A stretch of 64,000 nucleotides of DNA, taken from positions 62,001-126,000 of the forward strand of contig NZ_JAYEEQ010000001.1 of the NCBI RefSeq assembly GCF_034651555.1, written 5' to 3'. The notes below the pieces were generated by a model. The model saw nothing but the letters and a program-made list of their open reading frames with translations, did no database searches and was not told where the DNA came from. The position numbers and the translations under genes are program-made. Shown piece after piece: positions 47,379-54,316 of this stretch. Positions within the stretch are counted from its first letter, which is position 1. Every line of letters starts with the position of its first letter. The stretch is from Aurantibrevibacter litoralis (GTDB lineage Bacteria > Bacteroidota > Bacteroidia > Flavobacteriales > Flavobacteriaceae).

Positions 47379-47594
47379 ATGAGAAATATACTAATTACTA
47401 GTAGTGCGATTTGTTTTTTTCTATGGGTTATCGCTTTTTTCAACAAAGGCTACTTTATCGAAATTCACATAAAGGATAATTTTCTTTTAATCGAGTATTC
47501 CATAATTCCAATGTCTTTTACTGTTGTAACCTTTTTAATAACCATATGTTATGTTTTAAAAAACCAATTCCAAAAACAAGCATGCTCAAAGTAA
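47379..47594 (+). CDS. Small two-helix membrane protein
   Basis: 71 residues with two hydrophobic segments (ILITSSAICFFLWVIAFF and IIPMSFTVVTFLITICYVL). It follows the previous gene by 15 nt and ends just before the cassette boundary repeat. May be part of the first toxin/immunity module or a stand-alone membrane protein; unknown. Confidence 0.55.
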   Translation: MRNILITSSAICFFLWVIAFFNKGYFIEIHIKDNFLLIEYSIIPMSFTVVTFLITICYVLKNQFQKQACSK

Positions 47595-47625
47595 TCCCTG
47601 ATAGTGCCTGAATGGGCACGTGAAC

Positions 47626-47680
47626 CCTAGTAATCCGTTTCAAATCAAAATAAGGGGAATCAATTTAGTTAGGTAGTGGT
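47626..47680. repeat. Cassette-boundary repeat, copy 1
   Basis: About 55 bp (TAGTAATCCGTTTCAAATCA... to the linker start) nearly the same as 52058-52113. It ends in an in-frame TAG three bases before the first GTG of the orphan linker. It has no match in the full-length gene upstream of the linker, so it marks the left end of an independent cassette. Confidence 0.85.
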
Positions 47681-48467
47681 GGGCGAAGGCCATTTCCTGT
47701 CGGCACTACCCGACAAAGATCCGCAAAGAAAAGGAGGCATAGCGGGCAAGGACGACATTCTAATCTGCCCCGATGGCACCCTATTGATACCCATAAAACC
47801 GGTGGTACAGCCCGTAAAGATCATAAACGAGCTAAAGGGTAAGGAACTCTGTATCCATAACAAGATGGAGAACACAAAGAACAATTATATTGCGGGGGTA
47901 ATGAGCAATTTCAAGGGAAACTCGCAATTCAGTATCAAAATTGTCTCTGATCTTACTTTGGCAAGTAATATCAATGGTGAAACCAAACCGATCTCCGGAA
48001 GTAAAACCATACTAATCCAGATAAATTCCGCAAAGGCCAGGGGAAGCTCGGGGTTATCTTTGGCGAAGACCATTCTCCACGAATATATTCATGCCCGTAT
48101 GTTCAGTATGTTAGGCACTAAATTAGTACCCACGGCACCTGATGCGGTAAAATTCCGTACTACCTACGATTCTTACAAGAAAACGGAGTTTGAACCAAGC
48201 CCGCAACACCAGACCATGGCAGACTTATACGTGAACTCCATGGCCGAAGGATTGGCATCCTTTCATAAAAACGAACTCAAAGAAGATTACAACAAATACC
48301 AATCTACATTTGGAGAATTTCCTAGCTTCGACTTCTATAAGGCGTTAGCTTGGGAAGGCTTATCCAACCAAGGCGTAACCGCATGGTCGAACCTCCCGGA
48401 GTCTGAAAGAAAAAAATTCACGACCTTGCAAGCCCGTACAGGAATGTTGACTAACCCATGTAACTAA
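47676..48467 (+). CDS. Orphan HEYIH metallopeptidase-type toxin cassette (intact frame)
   Basis: 263 residues opened by GTG, no signal peptide. Residues 1-44 repeat the linker (VGEGHFLSALPDKDPQRKGG, ICPDGTLLIPIKPVV). Next come QPVKIINELKGKELC and a domain with zinc-metallopeptidase motif HEYIH (His135, Glu136, His139). The likely third ligand is His178 in QHQTMADLY, and the C-terminal helices are DFYKALAWEGLSNQGVTAW. Cys59 and Cys262 bracket the domain. Lacking export signals, it would only be delivered if recombined behind the carrier domain. It overlaps the next gene at TAATG. Confidence 0.6.
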   Translation: MVGEGHFLSALPDKDPQRKGGIAGKDDILICPDGTLLIPIKPVVQPVKIINELKGKELCIHNKMENTKNNYIAGVMSNFKGNSQFSIKIVSDLTLASNINGETKPISGSKTILIQINSAKARGSSGLSLAKTILHEYIHARMFSMLGTKLVPTAPDAVKFRTTYDSYKKTEFEPSPQHQTMADLYVNSMAEGLASFHKNELKEDYNKYQSTFGEFPSFDFYKALAWEGLSNQGVTAWSNLPESERKKFTTLQARTGMLTNPCN

Positions 48468-48883
48468 TGAAAAAACTGGTTTTATCGCTCTTGATCTTTT
48501 CTATGTACTTTGTTACCAGCGCACAGAAGATAAATGTTGAAAAAGTGCAAAGAGATACATTAATGTTCCGCTATGACAAAGTATTATTGGTTCCGAGCGC
48601 ATATGTCGTTGGCGAATTCGATCTTGCCCCATTTTCAAGACCTTCCTTTGGTATTAGGTTTAGTATTATAAGGATCCATAAAGATTTAGCAGTCAATAAA
48701 ATTCTGAATTTAGAAGAGTTTCTTCAGCATGTGGTTAATATGAAAGAAACCAAACATGGATCTGAATATGGCGCATTCCAAAAGATTATGAGTAGAATGG
48801 GTGCAAATGTAATAATCATAGTTATCGGTTGTGACGAAGACCGGATTTTTATGGAAATGGAGGTTTCAGAATGGATAGAATAG
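48467..48883 (+). CDS. Exported putative immunity protein
   Basis: 138 residues. A signal peptide (MKKLVLSLLIFSMYFVTSAQ) puts it in the periplasm. It has the pattern shared by all small exported proteins of this array: signal, K/RDTLxF near residue 30, ILNLEEFLQHV in the middle, a hydrophobic strand (NVIIIVIG) and an acidic C terminus (EWIE). It overlaps the preceding metallopeptidase cassette by one base, the classic toxin-immunity coupling. Its signal peptide is the same as that of 52903-53319, but the middle differs. Confidence 0.6.
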   Translation: MKKLVLSLLIFSMYFVTSAQKINVEKVQRDTLMFRYDKVLLVPSAYVVGEFDLAPFSRPSFGIRFSIIRIHKDLAVNKILNLEEFLQHVVNMKETKHGSEYGAFQKIMSRMGANVIIIVIGCDEDRIFMEMEVSEWIE

Positions 48884-48903
48884 AAAAGAGACACATGACC
48901 ATT

Positions 48904-49594
48904 TATACCCATAAAACCGGTGGTGCAGCCCGTAAAGATCATAAACGAGCTAAAGGGCAAGGAACTATGTATCCATAACCTGTTGGACAAGAAAGGAAGT
49001 TCATTTGTACAAGACCTAATGGCCAAGTTTAAGGGAACATCCGAGTTCGATATCAAGATTGTTTCGAAGGAGAAGGTCTTCTCCCCACGGTTAAACGCGT
49101 TTGTAAATGGATTGACAAATCCAATTAAGGCTGGCAAAATAGAGATTTTTATAAGCACAACGAATGCGGATAAGAATTCTGCCCTAGAAGTGGCACACAC
49201 TTTGGTACATGAATATATTCATGCAGATATGCTTAGGAAATTAAATACGATAGCCCCGAGCATTTTGGATCTGAACTTTAGGCAAACGTATGAAGCATAG
49301 TAAAGTAAAATATTCAAGGCAACGGCGCAACATAATTCCATGGCAGATCTTTACATAAAATCGGTCAAGACAACTTTAAAAGAGTTCCACAGAACAGCCT
49401 TGGCAAGTGATTATAATTTTCTATCAAATGGTGGCAGAAAATCGTTGGACGATTTTTACGAAGCCCTCGCATGGAAAGGGATAAAAGAAGATGGTGTGAT
49501 CGCTTGGAACACAGTTCCCGAATTGCGTAAAAGCGCCTTAGAGGCTGCACTTCAGGAAAGTTTTTTTGTGGCTACCAAGACATGTCCTAACTAA
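48904..49594 (+). pseudogene. Orphan HEYIH toxin cassette, truncated linker and two in-frame stops
   Basis: Begins within the linker (IPIKPVVQPVKIINELKGKELC), without the VGEGHFL and CPDG part, right after the stop of the previous immunity gene. It continues as the same metallopeptidase domain with HEYIH (49210-49224). After QTYEA it is interrupted by TAG TAA (49298-49303), and the same frame then resumes with KATAQHNSMADLY and FYEALAWKGIKEDGVIAW to TKTCPN. Everything but the two stops is in one frame, so decay is recent, or readthrough would restore it. Confidence 0.7.
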
Positions 49595-49606
49595 TTAGCT
49601 ACCGAC

Positions 49607-50383
49607 ATGAAAAACATAGTGAATACAATTTTTATGACCATCGGCTTTTGTTGCGTTGTTAACGGGCAAGCAATTTCAAAAGATACTCTTTTCTTTTGGT
49701 ATGATGAAATTTATACCATAGATGGGGAGAAATCCGAAGGAATCCCATGGATTGAATTCTCAGAAAGCAGGATTCGGGACATGTCCAGATCAGATACTAA
49801 TGGCTATGTCTATTTTTTAAAGGATACCATAATACACGATTTACGGCCAAAGGAGATTCTGTCCTTCAAGGATTATCTAGAGAATAGAAGGTTCTATTAT
49901 GATGGAAAATACAATACAATAGTGGATCCTTGGAAAATGGACAACTTACTTCTTAAGAAACACATCATTTTTATAGTCAAGGGCAAAGAGTTCATCAAGC
50001 CCCATTTCATTGAATACAATTCGTATTACCCCGTTGGTAAAGGAGATGAAGCAATAGATCCTAGATTAAAAGACACCTTGTATTTTAAACTGGATAGTGG
50101 TTATCTTAAAAAAAGTTTTGAAGATGGAAACAAATATTTTTTTCAGGATATTTATAGTGATCAAATGTTCTACTTTAGGGAAAATCGATTATTCCAGGAT
50201 TTAAAGCCTGGAAAAACCGAAAGTTTTTTTGAATATCTGAGGATTCCTAAATTACGATATGGAAACAGTATTTATGGGAGTCTGAACGATTATAGACTTT
50301 GGAAACATTTTAAAAATTATATCATTTTTTTGGTTGGAGACGATTGTTTTATTAAAGTAGATCCCGGATGGGAAATAGAATAG
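49607..50383 (+). CDS. Exported putative immunity protein with two tandem immunity domains
   Basis: 258 residues, signal peptide ending VVNGQ. Two consecutive units: residues about 24-135 (KDTLFFWYDE, LRPKEILSFKDYLENRRFYYDGKY, HIIFIVKGKEFIKP) and about 153-258 (KDTLYFKLDSGY, LKPGKTESFFEYLRIPKLRYGN, YIIFLVGDDCFIKVDPGWEIE). Each resembles a single immunity protein elsewhere in the array, so this is a duplication-fusion. It follows the stop-interrupted cassette by 12 bp. Confidence 0.6.
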   Translation: MKNIVNTIFMTIGFCCVVNGQAISKDTLFFWYDEIYTIDGEKSEGIPWIEFSESRIRDMSRSDTNGYVYFLKDTIIHDLRPKEILSFKDYLENRRFYYDGKYNTIVDPWKMDNLLLKKHIIFIVKGKEFIKPHFIEYNSYYPVGKGDEAIDPRLKDTLYFKLDSGYLKKSFEDGNKYFFQDIYSDQMFYFRENRLFQDLKPGKTESFFEYLRIPKLRYGNSIYGSLNDYRLWKHFKNYIIFLVGDDCFIKVDPGWEIE

Positions 50384-50406
50384 CTTAGACCTAAAAAGGG
50401 GTATAG

Positions 50407-50550
50407 TGTAGCGATTTTTATATAGCATTGGCATGGCAAGGCCTATCCAATAATGGGGTGCGCGCCTGGAATGCACTTTCTGAATCTGATAAAAAACGCA
50501 TTGCGGATATGCAGGCAAGAACAGGTGTTTTACTAAAAAAGTGTGACTAG
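50407..50550 (+). pseudogene. C-terminal remnant of another toxin cassette
   Basis: After an in-frame TAG, 47 codons (DFYIALAWQGLSNNGVRAW, KRIADMQARTGVLLKKCD) match the C terminus of the metallopeptidase modules. The HEYIH part is gone. Its stop codon is directly followed by the ATG of the next gene with no spacer, so the toxin-immunity junction is kept. Confidence 0.75.
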
Positions 50551-50961
50551 ATGGTAAGGATTGTTTTAGTTTTAGTGTTTGCTTTTAGTACTTGTTGTGC
50601 CCAAAAAAAGGGTAGCAAGGAACAAAAAGTTGTTCAGGATACGTTATATTTCAATTCTTACGATTGTTGTCTTAAAGCAAGTGCTTTTTTAGAGAATACG
50701 AAGGTCCTATATTCTTCTGAGGTGGTAGATGGCGTTGCCTTTGAGGTAGAGGAAACCTATGCGGATTTAAACCCGGACAAAATATTGAATTTTGCGGATT
50801 TTTTAGAAAACTTAAAAAAAATGGATGGTGAAGGAAGTAAGGCATCTTTAGATGAAAAAGTGTTCGAACGATTTAAACATAACATTGTTTTTTTTGTTGA
50901 TAATTCAAGGTATCCAAGGAGGTACTTAAAGATATCTGTTTCTTTATTCAGTATTGATTGA
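50551..50961 (+). CDS. Exported putative immunity protein
   Basis: 136 residues. A short signal (MVRIVLVLVFAFSTCCAQ; the Cys pair also allows a lipoprotein) is followed by VVQDTLYFNSYDCC, LNPDKILNFADFLENLKKMDG and HNIVFFVDN, the pattern of the array's immunity family. It immediately follows a toxin C-terminal remnant (stop then ATG). Its cognate toxin body has been lost. Confidence 0.55.
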   Translation: MVRIVLVLVFAFSTCCAQKKGSKEQKVVQDTLYFNSYDCCLKASAFLENTKVLYSSEVVDGVAFEVEETYADLNPDKILNFADFLENLKKMDGEGSKASLDEKVFERFKHNIVFFVDNSRYPRRYLKISVSLFSID

Positions 50962-51013
50962 AAGGATTACACAAATAAGGAATTGTTATCTTATCCCTTA
51001 ACTTAAATTAGTT

Positions 51014-51406
51014 ATGCAAATACCAATGGTTTTTCTAGTATTGGTCATGATCTCAACTATAACCAGAGGACAAAATCATGACAAAGACACTTTGCTATTT
51101 AAATATAGCAGAACCTATTTGATAGAAGAATATAATCCAATAGATAAATACGTGTACTACAAATTCAAGGGATCAGGTAACAATGGCCAATTTTTCTTTA
51201 TTGAAAAGGGGGAATTACCTTCAATAAGCGCAATCAAAGAAAACTGCTTCAAAAAATATATTGAAAATCTGGATCTTAAGTTTAAAGTTTTAAAAGGAAA
51301 GGGTTTGAATGACATGGTTCTATTTGATTATTTTATCGACTACACCATAATCATGAGAAAAAACAATAGACTTATAAAATTGGAACCAAATCATGTGATT
51401 GAATAA
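51014..51406 (+). CDS. Exported putative immunity protein without adjacent toxin
   Basis: 130 residues. Signal peptide ending TITRGQ, then DKDTLLFKYSRTYL, ENCFKKYIENLDLKFKVLKGKG, YTIIMRKNNRLIKLEPNHVIE. It belongs to the same family by pattern. No toxin remnant precedes it, only 52 bp of sequence, so it is an orphan immunity gene. Confidence 0.55.
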   Translation: MQIPMVFLVLVMISTITRGQNHDKDTLLFKYSRTYLIEEYNPIDKYVYYKFKGSGNNGQFFFIEKGELPSISAIKENCFKKYIENLDLKFKVLKGKGLNDMVLFDYFIDYTIIMRKNNRLIKLEPNHVIE

Positions 51407-51421
51407 TGGTAAGGTGTTCAA

Positions 51422-51644
51422 GGTAAAACAAAGACGACATAATAGTGCTGGTTTAGCTCATTTCCTGTCTGCGCTCCAGAACAATGTCTCGGCCAACAAG
51501 TATTATGAGGCATTGGCTTAGCGAGGTCTGGCAGAACACGATGTAAAGGCTTGGACAGATTTAAGTCCAGAACGAAAAAGAGTTCTAGCTGATCTTTCTT
51601 TGAGGGTTGATGAACTTACAAATAGCGTTTGCCCTAACAAATAA
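51422..51644 (+). pseudogene. C-terminal remnant of a toxin cassette with a nonsense mutation
   Basis: Open from about 51422: RRHNSAGLAHFLSAL, KYYEALA, then TAG at 51519-51521 exactly where the other modules have the Trp (TGG) of ALAW. It continues in frame as RGLAEHDVKAW to NSVCPNK. It aligns to the third-ligand His region and C-terminal helices of the metallopeptidase modules, with the HEYIH part missing. Confidence 0.7.
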
Positions 51645-51655
51645 AATAATATATA

Positions 51656-52057
51656 ATGGTTAAGTCATTTGTTTGTTTTTATTGTTTTGTGACTATTGTT
51701 GTTACCATAAATGCCCAGAGATTTCAGAGGGATACGTTATATTTTAATTTAGAAGGTGAGTATATATATGAATCTATCTATGTGCCAAATACGTTTCTAT
51801 TAATGGACAGTAATGATATAGGCTCCGGAACGTTCTTTTTTGAAAAAGAAGAAAGTGTTTACGGTTTGTCCCCTAAAAAACCGATCTCATTAAAGAAGTA
51901 CGTTCGATCGTCTAATTTTTATGACAAAAGAAAAGGAAGAAAACTGTATGATGAAGGACTGTTTCACCATTTTGAGCAATTTGTGATTTTTTTGGTACTG
52001 GACATTGATGGTACAAAAGAATATATTAGGGTAGCACCTGGTTGGGCAATCGAATGA
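51656..52057 (+). CDS. Exported putative immunity protein
   Basis: 133 residues. Signal peptide ending TINAQ, then QRDTLYFNLEGEYIYE, LSPKKPISLKKYVRSSNFYDKRKGR, FVIFLVLDIDG, VAPGWAIE. The last block is like the VDPGWEIE end of the tandem immunity protein at 49607-50383. It follows the nonsense-mutated toxin remnant by 11 bp and ends at a cassette boundary repeat. Confidence 0.58.
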   Translation: MVKSFVCFYCFVTIVVTINAQRFQRDTLYFNLEGEYIYESIYVPNTFLLMDSNDIGSGTFFFEKEESVYGLSPKKPISLKKYVRSSNFYDKRKGRKLYDEGLFHHFEQFVIFLVLDIDGTKEYIRVAPGWAIE

Positions 52058-52113
52058 CCTTAGTAATCCGTTTCAAATCAAAATAAGGGGAATCAATTTG
52101 GTTAGGTTGTGGT
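52058..52113. repeat. Cassette-boundary repeat, copy 2
   Basis: Nearly the same as 47626-47680, with the in-frame TAG three bases before the GTG of the orphan linker. It starts directly at the stop of the previous immunity gene. Confidence 0.85.
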
Positions 52114-52903
52114 GGGCGAAGGCCATTTCCTGCCTGCTTTAAAAGATGATGATGCAGGGACGCAGAAAGGAAGCGATTTTGGCAAGGACGACATTGTAAT
52201 CTGCCCCGATGGCACCCTATTGATACCCATAAAACCGGTGGTACAGCCCGTAAAGATCATAAACGAGCTAAAGGGTAAGGAACTCTGTATCCATAACAAG
52301 ATGGAGAACACAAAGAACAATTATATTGCGGGGGTAATGAGCAATTTCAAGGGAAACTCGGTTTTCGACATCAAGATTGTTTCTGTGCCCACTTTATCAG
52401 ATAATGAAAACGGTAAAACTACTCACGTTTCTAACAGCAAAACCATATTAATACAGATAAATTCCTCAAAGGCCAACGGTAAACCTGGGCTATCTTTGGC
52501 AAAGACCATTCTACATGAATATATTCATGCACGGATGGTTAGTATGTTGGGCACTAAATTAGTACCCACGGCACCTGATGCGGTAAAATTCCGTAACACC
52601 TATGATTCTTACGAGAAAACGGAGTTTGAGCCAACGCCCGCACACCAGACCATGGCAGATTTATATGTAAACTCCATGGCCGAAGGATTGGCATCCTTCC
52701 ATAAGAATGAACTCAAAGAAGACTATAACAAATACAAATCCGCTTTTGGAGAATTTCCTAGCTTCGACTTCTATAAGGCGTTGGCTTGGGAAGGCCTATC
52801 CAACCAAGGCGTAACCGCCTGGACAAACCTCCCGGAGTCTGAAAGAAAAAAATTCACGACATTGCAAGCCCGTACAGGTATGTTGACTAACCTATGTAAC
52901 TAA
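52109..52903 (+). CDS. Second intact orphan HEYIH metallopeptidase-type toxin cassette
   Basis: 264 residues, GTG start, no signal peptide. The linker varies at its start (LPALKDDDAGTQKGSDFGKDD) but keeps ICPDGTLLIPIKPVVQP. The metallopeptidase domain has HEYIH at 136-140, AHQTMADLY, and the same C terminus as 47676-48467 (ends LTNLCN). The two cassettes are nearly identical except for about 30 residues before the HEYIH motif (VPTLSDNENGKTTHVSNSK versus DLTLASNINGETKPISGSK), which probably decides specificity. One-base overlap with its immunity gene. Confidence 0.6.
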   Translation: MVGEGHFLPALKDDDAGTQKGSDFGKDDIVICPDGTLLIPIKPVVQPVKIINELKGKELCIHNKMENTKNNYIAGVMSNFKGNSVFDIKIVSVPTLSDNENGKTTHVSNSKTILIQINSSKANGKPGLSLAKTILHEYIHARMVSMLGTKLVPTAPDAVKFRNTYDSYEKTEFEPTPAHQTMADLYVNSMAEGLASFHKNELKEDYNKYKSAFGEFPSFDFYKALAWEGLSNQGVTAWTNLPESERKKFTTLQARTGMLTNLCN

Positions 52904-53319
52904 TGAAAAAACTGGTTTTATCGCTCTTGATCTTTTCTATGTACTTTGTTACCAGCGCACAGAAGATAAATGTTGCAAAAGTGCAAAAAGATACATTAAT
53001 GTTCAGCTATGATAAGGAAATATTGCTTCCCAGTGAATATAACGCTGGCGAATTTATCATTATGCCATATTCTGGAAAAACGAATGGCATTTCCTTAAGT
53101 ATTATCAAAATCCACCATAGTTTAAAGATTCGTAAATTAATAACTCTAAAGGATTTTTTAAAGCATGTGATTACCATGGAAGAGTCCAAGCCTGGTTTTG
53201 CCGCTGGCCCTGTAGAGAAGATAATTAGTAGAATGAGTGCCAATGTGGTGATCCTTGTTCTAGGCTGTGGCAAAGACAGGATTTTTATGGAAATGGAGGT
53301 TTCGCAATGGATATTCTAA
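52903..53319 (+). CDS. Exported putative immunity protein
   Basis: 138 residues. Signal peptide the same as 48467-48883, then KVQKDTLMFSYDKEILL, RKLITLKDFLKHVITMEE, NVVILVLGCGKDRIFMEMEVSQWIF. The ends match 48467-48883, while the centre (residues about 40-75) differs, mirroring the difference between the two toxins. Start codon within the TAATG of the toxin stop. Confidence 0.6.
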   Translation: MKKLVLSLLIFSMYFVTSAQKINVAKVQKDTLMFSYDKEILLPSEYNAGEFIIMPYSGKTNGISLSIIKIHHSLKIRKLITLKDFLKHVITMEESKPGFAAGPVEKIISRMSANVVILVLGCGKDRIFMEMEVSQWIF

Positions 53320-53407
53320 TAAAACATCAGCAACTAATATAATGCTTGGTTTAACACCGAAATGAGATAAAACAAAAAGCACTTGCAAACCATAAGGCAC
53401 CCGTTCA

Positions 53408-53485
53408 TGCCCGGATGGCACCCTGTTGATACCCATAAAACCGATGGTACAGCCCGTAAAGATTATAAATGAGCTATATGGTAAG
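53408..53485 (+). pseudogene. Linker remnant of a lost cassette
   Basis: CPDGTLLIPIKPMVQPVKIINELYGK in one frame, the second half of the linker plus the first residues of the metallopeptidase module. It then runs into an unrelated sequence where the next gene begins out of frame at 53469. Marks the right-hand edge of the array. Confidence 0.75.
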
Positions 53486-54305
53486 ACAAATTTTTCTTTT
53501 AGTTTTAATCCTCTGGACTGTTGCTTTTTTTCGAGCGTATTGTCAGGTTAAGGTTAGAGTTTATCCTAAACAGGTAGAAGATGGATTTCAAATTTACAGT
53601 GACAATTATGAAGACTATCCTGTAACGATTCAAATTGTCTTTCAATTGGAAAACCTAAGTCGGTTAGATGAAAATAATTATTTTGTAGTGCCAGAATATA
53701 GCAGTCGTATTGGATTATGTGGATTAAAAACGATAGATTCCACTAAAAATTCAAATGTCCAACTTACCTATCGCACTCAAATTGGAAATTCCTTTTTAAC
53801 CGAATTTGATAAAGATTTTGAATATTACCTGCCTTTTGAAAAGGGAAAGGTTTTTGAACTTTTTCAAGGTTACAATGGTAGTGAATCCCATATAGGAATT
53901 TTAGCGTTAGATTTTACTATGCCATTGGGTACAAAAATACATGCTGCAAGGGGTGGAAAAGTTGTTAAGGTGGTTGACGGAAATAATATCACCTGCGAAG
54001 AAGAAGAATGTACAAAATATAATAATTATGTAGTTATTATGCATTCAGATGGCACCTTTGCAGAGTATCACCACATAAAAATGAATGGCTCTAAAGTGAA
54101 AGTAGGGGAAATGGTTGAAATTGGTCAACTTATAGCTGAGAGTGGTAATGTAGGATATTCCAAAGGACCTCATCTTCATTTTGCTGTTTATTTACAAAAA
54201 TTTGACCACAAGGAAACAGTTTCAACAAAGTTTAGAACCGGTAGAAATGGAGACAAAATAAAAGAATTGGTACCCGGTGGGCGGTACTCGAGAAACTATG
54301 AATAA
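53469..54305 (+). CDS. Exported M23-family metallopeptidase
   Basis: 278 residues; an internal Met at codon 4 (53478) is an alternative start. Signal peptide (IFLLVLILWTVAFFRAYCQ). The C-terminal M23/LytM domain has SHIGILALDFTMPLGT (Zn ligands His and Asp), YHHIKMNGSKV, and GPHLHFAVY with the final HxH. It probably hydrolyses peptidoglycan or a periplasmic peptide. Its start overlaps the linker remnant in another frame, so the array's last recombination reached exactly here. It has its own signal and no linker, hence probably a neighbour rather than a member of the array. Confidence 0.85.
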   Translation: MSYMVRQIFLLVLILWTVAFFRAYCQVKVRVYPKQVEDGFQIYSDNYEDYPVTIQIVFQLENLSRLDENNYFVVPEYSSRIGLCGLKTIDSTKNSNVQLTYRTQIGNSFLTEFDKDFEYYLPFEKGKVFELFQGYNGSESHIGILALDFTMPLGTKIHAARGGKVVKVVDGNNITCEEEECTKYNNYVVIMHSDGTFAEYHHIKMNGSKVKVGEMVEIGQLIAESGNVGYSKGPHLHFAVYLQKFDHKETVSTKFRTGRNGDKIKELVPGGRYSRNYE

Positions 54306-54316
54306 TTTAATGTTGA

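Noticed and set aside
49340..49594. Separate 84-residue gene starting MADLYIKS
   Set aside because: In the same frame as the upstream part and matches the C-terminal third of the intact cassettes; it is the second half of a stop-interrupted module, not an own gene.
45133..53485. Integrase, transposase or tRNA-borne attachment site explaining the toxin array
   Set aside because: None seen on either strand; the nearest tRNA (35787-35874) is 9 kb away and has no repeated 3' end nearby. Array growth by homologous recombination is a better fit.
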